From SIG440 sp045532055 (lineage in GTDB: Bacteria > Bacillota > Clostridia > Monoglobales > Monoglobaceae), in the NCBI GenBank assembly GCA_045532055.1, contig JAZSFF010000026.1:28467-92466 (forward strand): a DNA stretch of 64,000 bases, written 5' to 3'. Numbering within the stretch: position 1 is the first letter of the stretch; each line of letters starts with the position of its first letter. Made by a program: the position numbers and the translations under genes. Positions 8,514-16,606 of this stretch are shown in pieces. The notes below the pieces were generated by a model that searched no databases, was not told where the DNA came from, and was given only the letters and a program-made list of their open reading frames with translations.

Positions 8514-9203
8514 TCAGCCTTCGTATTTTGAATATTCCTGAATAAAGGTTTCTATCTGGCGGTTTAATGCTGTTTCAGCATCAATTCCCATCTTTTTAGC
8601 CACAGAAACAGTCTCAAACAAAACCTTGCCGATGTATTTTTCTGCAATCTCAGGTTCGGTATTGCCAAGCATAACATTCAAAAGATTTGCAATGCTTTCT
8701 GCAGCAAAAACAGGCTCACTGAAAACATAACCGCCTTTTTCCGCCTTGCTTTGGATTTTCTGTGCACGCATCAGAGACGGGAGGTACTTTGAAACCTCTT
8801 CCATGTCCTGCGCAACAGTCTTTTGCCCTCTGTCATCACGCTTTATCTGATTCCAGTTTGCAAGAACTTCGTTTGAATCCCTAACCTTTACATCTCCAAA
8901 AACGTGTGGGTGTCTGTGTATAAGTTTGCGACAAACCGCATTAATTACATCATCAATGTTATACTCTCCTTTTTCCTTGCCTATCTGGGCATGAAAAACA
9001 ACCTGCAAAAGCAAATCTCCGCTTTCGTCGGCAACATTTTCCCAATCCTCATTGTCCAGGGTCTCAATAAGTTCATAGCCCTCTTCAATTATGGATTGTT
9101 TTATGCTTTGGTGGGTCTGTTCCATATCCCATGGACATCCACCCTCACCTCTCAACTTTTTTACAATTTCAAGCAAGTCATCAAATTTATAATTCTTTTC
9201 CAT
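8514..9203 (-). CDS. mazG: Nucleoside triphosphate pyrophosphohydrolase MazG
   Basis: A 229-residue protein with the MazG signature near the N-terminus (CPWDMEQTHQSIKQSI) and metal-binding acids EEGYELIETL and DESGDLLLQVVFHAQIG. The family hydrolyses nucleoside triphosphates to monophosphate and pyrophosphate, removing aberrant nucleotides. B. subtilis YabN carries an extra N-terminal methylase-like domain of about 220 residues; that domain is absent here, so this is the short form. ATG at 9203 has AGGAG at good spacing; it lies between the flippase and rqcP. Confidence 0.93.
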   Translation of the reverse strand: MEKNYKFDDLLEIVKKLRGEGGCPWDMEQTHQSIKQSIIEEGYELIETLDNEDWENVADESGDLLLQVVFHAQIGKEKGEYNIDDVINAVCRKLIHRHPHVFGDVKVRDSNEVLANWNQIKRDDRGQKTVAQDMEEVSKYLPSLMRAQKIQSKAEKGGYVFSEPVFAAESIANLLNVMLGNTEPEIAEKYIGKVLFETVSVAKKMGIDAETALNRQIETFIQEYSKYEG

Positions 9204-9212
9204 GATTTTCTC

Positions 9213-10922
9213 CTACAGTAACTTGTATTTTTCCAGCAATCCCGCAATTTTTTCACCTTTGGGCAAATTAAGCACGTCATCGCGTTTGAGAGCTTTGACA
9301 AGGATTACAGCAACAGCATAAACAACTACGCCAACGCCTATTGCAGCAATTGTAACCAATCTTGAACCCGGCATAAGTGCCGACAAGGCATTATATACAA
9401 CAGATACCACTGCACCCATAACCAACGCCGCACACAGAGGCTTTATCGCTAAATCCATTATATTTATTCTTGCTTCAAGCATCCGCACTATACACACAAG
9501 ATTAAGTACTGCAATTATTCCATAGCATGCAGCCGTGGCAATGGGGGCTGCATCTATTCCCCAGACGGGAATCAGTGTATAGTTCATAAATACCTTTACA
9601 ACTCCGCCGATAAGCATGTTGAATACAGGATAATAAACCTTTCCGTATGACTGAAGAACAGAGTTGCTCACAGAAACCAATGCCACAAAAGGCACAGCAA
9701 AGGCAAGTTTTTGCAAAAGATATCCCGCGTTTGCATCACTGTACAAAAGTCTTAAAATAGGCGATGAAAGAACAAAAAATCCCATTGCGCAAGGAAGTGC
9801 AAACAGCATTGTTATTCTGAGAACACTTGCTGTCATGCTCTGTGCTTGTTCCCGTTTTCTTTCCGCAAGCGCTGTTGATATTGCAGGGACTATACTCATG
9901 CTGATTCCCACAACAATGGTAAGTGGCAGATTGAACATGGTCTGCGCCTGACCGGTATATACACCATAGAGGGAATTTGCTTTCTTTTGAAGAAGTGTGA
10001 TACCCTTCCAACCTTCCTCTATTGCCTTGCCAAAAAACTCTGTGCCTTCCGCAAAGATATGCGCATATGAATCAAACACATCGGGGTTTACCACCAATCT
10101 GTTCATGATGGTAGCAAGGTCCACAAGGCTTGTGAGACTTGATACCGACGCACCGATAGTAATGGGAATTGCAATTTTTATAAGATTTTTTAGTATATCA
10201 CTTCTGGGTCTTATACTTTGTCCCGGAACTGGTTTTATTCTTTTTTCTTTGCAACTGAATATAATCAACATCAGCACAAGTGCAAGAAGCGTACCCGACG
10301 TAACACCAAAAATTGCGCCCGTTGCAGAATACATAGTTCTTGAATGTGCCGAAAACCCAGAACTTGTGCCCGGAATGTTTATTGCCATATTCATAAACAC
10401 CATTGCTGCAACAATACCAATAAGTAATTTCGCACTTGCCTCTACTACCTCAGAACCGGCTGTTGGGTACATATTCTGTTTACCCTGGAAATAACCGCGG
10501 TATGCAGATACTAGGGAAACAAAGAACACCCCCGGAGCAATCACCCTGATTCCCAGTGCAGAATCCGGATTGCCCAGAAATGCTGCCAAATTACCCGCAA
10601 ACACATAAAGAACTGTACTTCCTATAAGGCCTATAACTCCAAGTAAAAATGTTGCCGTCTGGAAAATACGCCTTGCGTCATATTCGTCGCCTCTGGCAAT
10701 GCTCTCCGCCACCATTTTTGAGACAGCAATAGGGAATCCGGCAGTTGCAATAATAAACATGAATGTATAAATCTGGTATGCAACATTGAATATACCGCTT
10801 CCGTCTTCACCAATGAGGTTATAAAGTGGCACCTTGAAAAGTGCACCTATAATCTTAACCAACAGGTTTGCCCCAGCCAGAATCAACGCACCTTGCAAGA
10901 ATTTTTTCTCCTTGTTCTTCAA
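9213..10922 (-). CDS. SpoVB/YabM-family polysaccharide or lipid flippase
   Basis: A 569-residue integral membrane protein of the MOP (MATE/MurJ-like) superfamily with roughly 14 predicted helices. Family marks are FLQGALILAGANLLVKIIGA at the start, and ISMSIVPAISTALAERKR near 375. SpoVB, YtgP and YabM belong here; roles include lipid-linked precursor flipping and spore cortex formation. The gene order with mazG and rqcP matches B. subtilis yabM. The start codon is TTG at 10922, chosen because AAGGAGG lies seven bases upstream and there is no nearby ATG. Exact substrate cannot be told. Confidence 0.88.
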   Translation of the reverse strand: MKNKEKKFLQGALILAGANLLVKIIGALFKVPLYNLIGEDGSGIFNVAYQIYTFMFIIATAGFPIAVSKMVAESIARGDEYDARRIFQTATFLLGVIGLIGSTVLYVFAGNLAAFLGNPDSALGIRVIAPGVFFVSLVSAYRGYFQGKQNMYPTAGSEVVEASAKLLIGIVAAMVFMNMAINIPGTSSGFSAHSRTMYSATGAIFGVTSGTLLALVLMLIIFSCKEKRIKPVPGQSIRPRSDILKNLIKIAIPITIGASVSSLTSLVDLATIMNRLVVNPDVFDSYAHIFAEGTEFFGKAIEEGWKGITLLQKKANSLYGVYTGQAQTMFNLPLTIVVGISMSIVPAISTALAERKREQAQSMTASVLRITMLFALPCAMGFFVLSSPILRLLYSDANAGYLLQKLAFAVPFVALVSVSNSVLQSYGKVYYPVFNMLIGGVVKVFMNYTLIPVWGIDAAPIATAACYGIIAVLNLVCIVRMLEARINIMDLAIKPLCAALVMGAVVSVVYNALSALMPGSRLVTIAAIGVGVVVYAVAVILVKALKRDDVLNLPKGEKIAGLLEKYKLL

Positions 10923-11080
10923 AGCGACGCCTCCTTGTCAACTATATAAATATAATACTTTCAAACCAAAACTACCGGCATCAAAGACGCCCACTCACAA
11001 TAGAATACTACAAAACCTGCAAAACGTCAAGTCTTGCCTTTTATGTATATGTCTGCCAGTTTTCTTGACAGACATTGTTC

Positions 11081-11311
11081 TTACCTTTTTGCAATGGCAC
11101 AGTCAAGGATTATTCCACCCAGTATAAACTGAACAAACAGGCTAAATGACGCCTGAATAATATTTATGCAAAAAACTTCATTTGCATACCCTCCTATGCA
11201 CCACTGATTATACTTGTATGCAAAAATTCCTATAAGAAGTACCCCAAGTGCTGTCTTTGTACCATAAGTCATCAACAGTCTTGAGGGCACAGACATCTTG
11301 TTTTTCAGCAT
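11081..11311 (-). CDS. Small two-helix membrane protein, unknown
   Basis: A 76-residue protein with two hydrophobic stretches (about residues 18-33 and 45-70) and positively charged ends. ATG at 11311 was chosen because a GGGGG run lies about eight bases upstream; the longer frame from 11332 lacks a Shine-Dalgarno sequence. I do not recognise the family. It is separated from the flippase gene by about 158 bases with no convincing terminator, so it might be the first cistron of that operon. Confidence 0.55.
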   Translation of the reverse strand: MLKNKMSVPSRLLMTYGTKTALGVLLIGIFAYKYNQWCIGGYANEVFCINIIQASFSLFVQFILGGIILDCAIAKR

Positions 11312-11462
11312 AATCAAACCCCCTATTTCCAAACATAATTTACATTTAGGTTAACATAAAATCTTATAGTTTGCAACAATAACTCTTTTAATTCCATTTT
11401 TTCCTTGATTTTTCGGCATTTTTTAACAGTATTTGTTTTGTCGTTTTTTGTCGATGTAAACA

Positions 11463-11491
11463 TTGTGAAATTGTTTTAATCTAGCTATAAA
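11463..11491 (+). promoter_or_regulatory. Sigma-A promoter of the 84-residue DUF6514-like gene
   Basis: TTGTGA (11463-11468) and TATAAA (11486-11491) are 17 bases apart. The predicted start near 11498 leaves an 80-base leader that holds the 8-bp stem at 11510-11550. Confidence 0.65.
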
Positions 11492-11509
11492 ATAAAAATA
11501 TCCCTCAAA

Positions 11510-11550
11510 GCAAGGGGGCTACACTCCCTCTCAGGATTGGGTCCCCTTGC
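11510..11550 (+). other. Leader stem-loop before the DUF6514-like gene
   Basis: GCAAGGGG (11510-11517) pairs perfectly with CCCCTTGC (11543-11550) around a 25-base loop rich in CTCC. It sits 16 bases before the AGGAGG of the gene. There is no T tract, so it is not a terminator; it may stabilise the mRNA or bind a ligand or protein. Confidence 0.5.
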
Positions 11551-11578
11551 ACCAAATCTAATTCAGGAGGCAAAACAA

Positions 11579-11833
11579 ATGGACAAAAACAGTTTTACCA
11601 AGCCCATAGCATCTGCCGATGGTATCAATTTCTATGTAATCAGCAGTGATGCCACAGTTCCCCACCCCTTTGGAATTGCGGCAACTATGGACACTGACCC
11701 AATGGATTCCGCGGTCATCGAAAACATGTTTTTCACACGTGAAGAAGCCGAAAAGTGTTGTTTATGGTTGGCTGATAATTCAGTTTTTCCCGTTACACTT
11801 TGCGATGTTCTAAGCAATCTGTATTGTATCTGA
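11579..11833 (+). CDS. Small DUF6514-like protein
   Basis: An 84-residue acidic protein. ATG at 11579 follows a perfect AGGAGG with a six-to-seven base spacer, so it was preferred over the in-frame ATG at 11537. The pattern FGIAA...IENMFFTREEAEKC...FPVTLCDVLSNL resembles the small clostridial family DUF6514 as I remember it; this is a pattern judgement, not a search. Cys residues cluster near the C-terminus. It is a rightward single gene, convergent with the EF-G-like gene, with its own promoter and terminator. Function is unknown. Confidence 0.65.
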   Translation: MDKNSFTKPIASADGINFYVISSDATVPHPFGIAATMDTDPMDSAVIENMFFTREEAEKCCLWLADNSVFPVTLCDVLSNLYCI

Positions 11834-11860
11834 TACCTACCCCTGTTTTTTCACATATTC

Positions 11861-11922
11861 AAAAAGGATTTGTCTTTTTTACGGAACACTTTCCATAAAC
11901 CGAAAATTGACAAATCTTTTTT
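11861..11922 (+). terminator. Long-stem terminator after the DUF6514-like gene
   Basis: AAAAAGGATTTGTC (11861-11874) pairs over 14 positions, one of them G-T, with GACAAATCTTTTTT (11909-11922). The distal arm ends in a T run. It could work in both directions. Confidence 0.7.
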
Positions 11923-11944
11923 GATTTTGTGTAGGTCAATATAA

Positions 11945-11973
11945 AAAAGCCCCCTGCAACGCAGGGGGCTTTA
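11945..11973 (-). terminator. Intrinsic terminator after the EF-G-like gene
   Basis: On the minus strand AAGCCCCCTGC pairs with GCAGGGGGCTT around a short loop and runs into six Ts. It is GC-rich and very stable, ten bases past the stop. Confidence 0.93.
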
Positions 11974-11982
11974 GTTTTAATA

Positions 11983-14043
11983 TTATTCCTTGCTTTCAGC
12001 AATAATCTTTTCAACAACATTAGGAGGAGCATCCTGGTATCTTTCAAATTCAAATTCATAGCTACCTTTTGCCTGTGTCATTGATCTGAGGTCTGATGAA
12101 TATGAATGCATTTGAGCCATAGGAACTTCACCCTCAATAAGAGTAATGCCGTCACCCTGAGGTGTCATTCCCAACATCTGACCGCGGCGCTTGTTAATAT
12201 CGCCGATTATATCACCGGTATAGCTGTCAGGAACAAAAACCTTGAGATGGCCGATAGGCTCCAGAAGAACGGGGCTTGCCTGTTCCATACCTGCCTTAAA
12301 AGCAAGTGATGCAGCAGTCTTGAACGCCATTTCAGAAGAATCAACGGGATGGTAAGAACCATCAAGCAATGTAGCCTTGAGGCCAACCATTGGATAACCC
12401 GCCAGAATACCCTGTTTCATACTTTCCTGAAGACCTTTTTCAACTGCAGGGAAGTAGTTTTTGGGAACGCTGCCGCCAAACACCTTTTCTTCAAACAAGA
12501 GTCCATCATCATGCGGTGCAAATTCAATCCATACATGACCATACTGACCATGACCACCTGACTGCTTTTTGTGCTTTCCTTCAACCTTAACAGTTTTGCG
12601 AATTGCTTCACGATAAGCAACCTTGGGTTCAGTAAGAGCAACTTCAACCCCGAATTTGCTCTTAAGCTTGTTGATGAGGATATCAATGTGCTGGTCGCCC
12701 ATGCCTTTGATTATCATCTGATGTGTCTCGGTGTTATTTTCAATCACAAAAGTCTTGTCCTCGTCCATAAGTTTACCGAGACCCTGGCTTATCTTTTCTT
12801 CGTCGCCCTTTGCCTTGGGAACAACCGCCATGGATGTGTTGGGCTTTGCAAATTCAATAGCATCAATAACTATACGGTCACTGATACTGCACAGTGTATC
12901 GCCGGTATTTGTGCTTGCCAGTTTTGTCACAGCACCAATATCACCGGCATTGAGCTTTTCAACCTCAATCTGTTTTTTACCCACAACAGCAAAAATCTTG
13001 CCCACTCTTTCATTAGTGCCTGAAACAGCGTTATAAACCGTTGTATCAGGTGTCATAATTCCTGAATAAACCTTGAAGTATGACAATTTGCCAACATATG
13101 GGTCAGCAACAGTCTTGAAAACAAGTGCCGCCAACGGGTCATTCACGTCAACCTTGCGACGTGCATCTGTTCCGTCCTCTTTCTTTGCAATGAAGAAATC
13201 ATCAGAAGAATCGGGAGCGGGGAAGTATGCATTTATTGCATTCATAAGTGACGAAATACCAAGTTTGTTGTATGCACTGCCGCACAGCACAGGCACAATA
13301 TCACCTGCCGCAACACCGGCACGCAGAGCCTCATATGTCTCCGCCAGTGTAAAGCTCTCACCGGCAAAGTATCTGTCCATAAGTTCCTCAGAACTTTCTG
13401 CAACAGCTTCGTTTATCATTTCGCGGATTGGAGCGATGTCCGCCTCCATACCCTCAGGTATAGCCGCTGTGACTGTTCTGTCACCCTCAAACTTTCTAGC
13501 TTCGCCCTCAACCACATTGACAAAGCCTGTTATCTTTTCGCCCTCACGGATAGGAACCTGCAAGGGAGCGATTTTCTTTCCATATTTTTCTCTCAACTGA
13601 TCCAGAACACCGTAATAATTCACGCGTTCATCATCGACCTTGTTTATAAATATCATTTTGGGAATGCCTGCATCATCTGCATACTTCCAAGCCTTTTCTG
13701 CACCAACCGTAAGACCTGACTTACCGCTGAGAACTATGATTGCCGCATCAGCAACCTTGACACTTTGCTGAACCTCACCAACGAAGTCAAAAAATCCGGG
13801 GGTATCTATAATATTAAACTTTGTTCCGCTCCAGTCACAGGTTGCAAGAGACGCACTTATGGAGAATTTGCGCTTGATTTCCTCAGGGTCAAAGTCCATA
13901 ACAGTGTTTCCGTCCTGAGTTCTGCCCATTCTCTCCACCGAGCCTGCTGTATACAGCATAGCCTCTGCCAGCGATGTCTTTCCCGAGTTACCGTGGCCTA
14001 AGAGACAAAAGTTTTTGATTTTTGAAGTTTCATACAATTTCAA
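11983..14043 (-). CDS. Elongation factor G-like GTPase (EF-G2 type)
   Basis: A 686-residue translational GTPase. The G domain shows GHGNSGKT (residues 16-23), DTPGF (80-84) and NKVD (134-137); domains II to V of EF-G follow and length is complete. NKVD and the GHGNSGKT loop differ from the GHIDAGKT and NKMD of classical FusA, and the gene is not beside rpsL, rpsG or tuf. It therefore fits the EF-G2-like paralogues rather than the housekeeping factor. The start is TTG at 14043 with AGGAGGG seven bases upstream. It is monocistronic with its own promoter and terminator. Its role may be in ribosome rescue, recycling or regulation; unproven. Confidence 0.85.
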   Translation of the reverse strand: MKLYETSKIKNFCLLGHGNSGKTSLAEAMLYTAGSVERMGRTQDGNTVMDFDPEEIKRKFSISASLATCDWSGTKFNIIDTPGFFDFVGEVQQSVKVADAAIIVLSGKSGLTVGAEKAWKYADDAGIPKMIFINKVDDERVNYYGVLDQLREKYGKKIAPLQVPIREGEKITGFVNVVEGEARKFEGDRTVTAAIPEGMEADIAPIREMINEAVAESSEELMDRYFAGESFTLAETYEALRAGVAAGDIVPVLCGSAYNKLGISSLMNAINAYFPAPDSSDDFFIAKKEDGTDARRKVDVNDPLAALVFKTVADPYVGKLSYFKVYSGIMTPDTTVYNAVSGTNERVGKIFAVVGKKQIEVEKLNAGDIGAVTKLASTNTGDTLCSISDRIVIDAIEFAKPNTSMAVVPKAKGDEEKISQGLGKLMDEDKTFVIENNTETHQMIIKGMGDQHIDILINKLKSKFGVEVALTEPKVAYREAIRKTVKVEGKHKKQSGGHGQYGHVWIEFAPHDDGLLFEEKVFGGSVPKNYFPAVEKGLQESMKQGILAGYPMVGLKATLLDGSYHPVDSSEMAFKTAASLAFKAGMEQASPVLLEPIGHLKVFVPDSYTGDIIGDINKRRGQMLGMTPQGDGITLIEGEVPMAQMHSYSSDLRSMTQAKGSYEFEFERYQDAPPNVVEKIIAESKE

Positions 14044-14080
14044 TTTTCAACCCTCCTAAATGTAGTCAAATACAGAACCA

Positions 14081-14094
14081 ACAGCCATGGCTGT
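14081..14094. promoter_or_regulatory. Perfect 14-bp palindrome in the EF-G-like leader
   Basis: ACAGCCATGGCTGT reads the same on both strands and lies just downstream of the predicted transcription start. It could be an operator for a dimeric regulator; the regulator is unknown. Confidence 0.4.
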
Positions 14095-14111
14095 TTGCAT
14101 CTATTAGTACA

Positions 14112-14140
14112 ATTATACAATGATTTTTCAATCTTTTCAA
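14112..14140 (-). promoter_or_regulatory. Sigma-A promoter of the EF-G-like gene
   Basis: On the minus strand TTGAAA (14135-14140) lies 17 bases from a perfect TATAAT (14112-14117). Confidence 0.75.
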
Positions 14141-14163
14141 CCAAATACCAAACAATATTTTTT

Positions 14164-15279
14164 CTATTTTTTGTCTATTTTAACCAAATTTGTTCTGCTG
14201 ACTTTTTCCATAGCTTTTTTGTTTGGTGAAATCATTACTATCTTTTTCATTTTGTCAATTTTATTGTTCAGCTCCTCTATTCTGCTGTGAATGACCTTTA
14301 TTTCTTCAAATATTCTCTCAATTTTGTTTTGTTCTGCATTTTGTGGTTTTGGGTTTGCAAATATTTCTTTTTCCTCGCCCCATATACCCACATACCCATT
14401 CTTTACAAAACCTATTTTATAGGACATTTGTGTATTGCAAAATTTAAAAATCCCCATTTGTTCAACATCTGATATTCTGTTTTCCTCAAGTCTTTGCCAC
14501 CTTGAGGTTTCCCCTTTTTTCTCGCTTGAAAAAACTCTCCCATCACAGAGCCAGCATAGTTTTATGCCATCCCCGGTGGTCATAACAACAGGACATTGTG
14601 CACGCCCGGTATGGCGACGCGTAAGACTCTGTTGGGTACTTTCCCCAATTTTCAAAAACCTGATTTCATCCATCGCCTTGTAACATACCAAAATGTCTCC
14701 ACCATGGTCTGTTGCAAAAACATGCTTTATTTCGTTGCACTGCGATATTGACTGAAATTCCTGCCATGTCCCACTTTTTCTTAAAAACCGTCTTGACCCC
14801 AGTTCTTTTTTTTCCTCATTTATATATATAATCAGAAAATCTCCATCTTCCTTCTGTATAACATAAAAAGTCTCTGCATCGGCATTCTTGTCTATCATAT
14901 ACGGGTCCTGAATTTCCTGTGAAATTTTTTGACAATATAATGTATTTCCACTTCCATAGAAAATCATAATTCCCTCGCCCGATGAGAAAACAAAAACATT
15001 TTCCGCTCCCAGATTTTCTTTTACAACCCCCCGTATCCATCGGTCTTTGGACTTTCTTATATAAATCATATTTCCCTTTTCATCAGTCATCACAATATGT
15101 ATATCCCCAATTTTGTCCAACGCAGCATCAAAGTCCACAGCACTGCCCAGTTCAAATACTTCCTCTGTGATTTTTGAATAGTTCATCATTTTGCAAAGCA
15201 ACTGATTTTCTTTGGTTTGTTCAATAAACATACTGTTTTTGCCATTCTGCAGCACAACACTCTGGCATATTTTTGCCAT
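14164..15279 (-). CDS. Hypothetical propeller-like protein with C-terminal coiled coil
   Basis: A 371-residue protein I cannot place. Residues 1 to about 300 hold repeated short beta-rich units with aromatic and Gly-containing turns (for example GDIHIVMTDEKGNMIYIRK, EDGDFLIIYINEE, HGGDILVCYKAMDEIRFLK). This looks like a beta-propeller built of roughly six blades. From about 310 a charged coiled coil follows (IEELNNKIDKMKKIV) with a basic tail. No signal peptide or membrane helix is seen. It is divergent from the Cys-rich coat-like gene at 15426, sharing a 146-base spacer, which suggests but does not prove a sporulation link. Confidence 0.6.
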   Translation of the reverse strand: MAKICQSVVLQNGKNSMFIEQTKENQLLCKMMNYSKITEEVFELGSAVDFDAALDKIGDIHIVMTDEKGNMIYIRKSKDRWIRGVVKENLGAENVFVFSSGEGIMIFYGSGNTLYCQKISQEIQDPYMIDKNADAETFYVIQKEDGDFLIIYINEEKKELGSRRFLRKSGTWQEFQSISQCNEIKHVFATDHGGDILVCYKAMDEIRFLKIGESTQQSLTRRHTGRAQCPVVMTTGDGIKLCWLCDGRVFSSEKKGETSRWQRLEENRISDVEQMGIFKFCNTQMSYKIGFVKNGYVGIWGEEKEIFANPKPQNAEQNKIERIFEEIKVIHSRIEELNNKIDKMKKIVMISPNKKAMEKVSRTNLVKIDKK

Positions 15280-15370
15280 TCACCCTCAACACCTTTCAAG
15301 AATCCTTTGTTATATTAGATTAGGGTTCTTTGCCAATTATGTGTGTTCGGTAACCCTTTTTTTGTTTTTT

Positions 15371-15378
15371 CATACAAT
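15371..15378 (+). promoter_or_regulatory. Possible mother-cell sigma (E/K-type) -10 element
   Basis: CATACAAT matches the sigma-E -10 consensus. An AACC at 15352-15355 could serve as a sigma-K-type -35, but at 15 bases spacing rather than about 16. No convincing sigma-A pair is present in the spacer. Weak by itself; supported by the coat-like character of the downstream protein. Confidence 0.35.
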
Positions 15379-15425
15379 GAATTAGGTCACCAATTTTAAA
15401 ATTCTGAAATTTAGGAGGTATTTTA

Positions 15426-16328
15426 ATGAGCGATAAACATGAAATTTATGACGAAAGCGCAGCAGTGCTTGCAGACTGCTGTCTTGAACAAGAAAACAGA
15501 GGCGAACGCCGAAATGACGATTTTGGAGGCGGCGTTTGCATCAACACCAACCAGATATACGATTCCTGCAAGGACAGAGATTGCATCCGCGACCAGAGGG
15601 TTTACTTCACCAACAGAGGTCAGGAAATAATTGAGCGTGCAATCAACGTAAAAATCAAAAAAGCCGAAATCATCTGGGTGTACACAAATGTAGAACCTTT
15701 ATCCTTTAACCGAGGCTACTTCACCGTTGATATGAAATTCTTCATCAAGGTAACCGTTGAGGCATTCCGCGGTGTATCCTGTCCCACAGAGATTGAGGGT
15801 CTTTTGACCTATGACAAAAAGGTTATTCTCTTTGGTTCTGAGGGCAATGTAAAGATTTTTGAATCATCTTTGAAAGAGGATTGCGAGGACATATCAAAGA
15901 TGTGGCAGAAAACAAACCTGCCCACAGCAGTTGTAGAGGTTGTTGACCCCATCGCTCTGGCTGCTAAACTGGTATCCCGCGAAGATGACTGTTGTTGCGA
16001 CTGCAATGACCACTTCCTTGCCATCCCCGAAAATATCTGTGATTGTTTTGATGATGAACTTTACACAGGTGACGACGGCAAGCTGGTATTGGCATCTTTG
16101 GGACTGTTCAGCATTGTAAGACTTGAACGCAATGCACAGCTCCTTATTGATGCAACTGACTTCTGTATCCCATGCAAAGAATGTCCCACAGCAACCGAGA
16201 ACAATCCTTGCGAACTGTTCAACACAATTCGTTTCCCATTTGACGAATTCTTCCCGCCCAGAAAAGCTGTGGAAGACTGTGACTGCGGATGCGGATGCGA
16301 ACGTAACACATGCGGTTGTGACGATTGA
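15426..16328 (+). CDS. Cys-rich, probable spore coat/exosporium-associated protein
   Basis: A 300-residue acidic protein with about 30 Cys. ATG at 15426 follows TTAGGAGG at good spacing. It has an N-terminal Cys-containing segment (VCINTNQIYDSCKDRDCIRD), a central well-ordered beta-rich region (residues 65-180: NRGYFTVDMKFFIKVTVEAF; YDKKVILFGSEGNVKIF), then Cys clusters (DDCCCDCNDH, ICDCF) and a tail ending DCDCGCGCERNTCGCDD. I recall a conserved clostridial hypothetical family with this central region. Cys-rich tails and a CATACAAT element suggest disulfide-linked assembly in the spore outer layers; this is inference. An intrinsic terminator follows, so it is monocistronic. Confidence 0.7.
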   Translation: MSDKHEIYDESAAVLADCCLEQENRGERRNDDFGGGVCINTNQIYDSCKDRDCIRDQRVYFTNRGQEIIERAINVKIKKAEIIWVYTNVEPLSFNRGYFTVDMKFFIKVTVEAFRGVSCPTEIEGLLTYDKKVILFGSEGNVKIFESSLKEDCEDISKMWQKTNLPTAVVEVVDPIALAAKLVSREDDCCCDCNDHFLAIPENICDCFDDELYTGDDGKLVLASLGLFSIVRLERNAQLLIDATDFCIPCKECPTATENNPCELFNTIRFPFDEFFPPRKAVEDCDCGCGCERNTCGCDD

Positions 16329-16352
16329 TATTGCAAAGTTGCATATGGTTTT

Positions 16353-16377
16353 TAGCTCCCTGAAACACAGGGAGCTA
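16353..16377 (+). terminator. Intrinsic terminator after the Cys-rich gene
   Basis: TAGCTCCCTG pairs with CAGGGAGCTA around a five-base loop; TTTATTTTT follows. Confidence 0.88.
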
Positions 16378-16395
16378 TTTATTTTTGAAAAAATA

Positions 16396-16424
16396 TAGAC
16401 ATTAAAATTTTTTTGTGGTATACT
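16396..16424 (+). promoter_or_regulatory. Promoter of the structured leader RNA
   Basis: TAGACA (16396-16401) and TATACT (16419-16424) are separated by exactly 17 bases. The predicted start near 16431 coincides with the first base of the long closing stem of the RNA described next. Confidence 0.7.
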
Positions 16425-16430
16425 ACAAGA

Positions 16431-16590
16431 GCAACAAATTTTTTATGTATAAATATCACCCGTTGGAGATACGCTATGCAAAAAGCGTACCTCTGGTTTT
16501 TCATCCAATGGGTGCATAAAAAGTTTGTTGCAGAACTTAATCGGAGTGATACGTTTTTTGGGTGTGTCACTTCGGTGGCACACTTTTTTA
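16431..16590 (+). ncRNA. Structured leader RNA with terminator/antiterminator choice (undescribed candidate)
   Basis: The first 101 bases form one long hairpin. A 17-bp stem (16431-16447 with 16515-16531) leads to a nine-base one-sided bulge, an 11-bp stem (CACCCGTTGGA with TCCAATGGGTG) and an apical helix (GATACGC/GCGTACC). Downstream, GTGTGTCAC-TTCG-GTGGCACAC (16562-16583) plus six Ts is a strong intrinsic terminator. CGGAGTGATAC (16542-16552) can instead pair over 11 positions, two of them G-U, with GTGTCACTTCG (16564-16574), which would destroy the terminator. The 75-residue ORF begins 17 bases later. This is the layout of a riboswitch or other attenuator; I recognise no known class. It could also be a stable small RNA ending at 16590. 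Confidence 0.6.
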
Positions 16591-16606
16591 TTTGAGGTGA
16601 TTTTGA

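Noticed and set aside
15320..15365. Terminator-like stem AGGGTT/AACCCT before the Cys-rich gene
   Set aside because: Short stem with a 23-base loop and no rightward gene upstream to terminate; probably chance near the promoter.
16431..16590. 6S RNA
   Set aside because: The paired 5' end is 6S-like, but the bulge is one-sided and near the base, and a separate terminator/antiterminator follows; not enough to name it.
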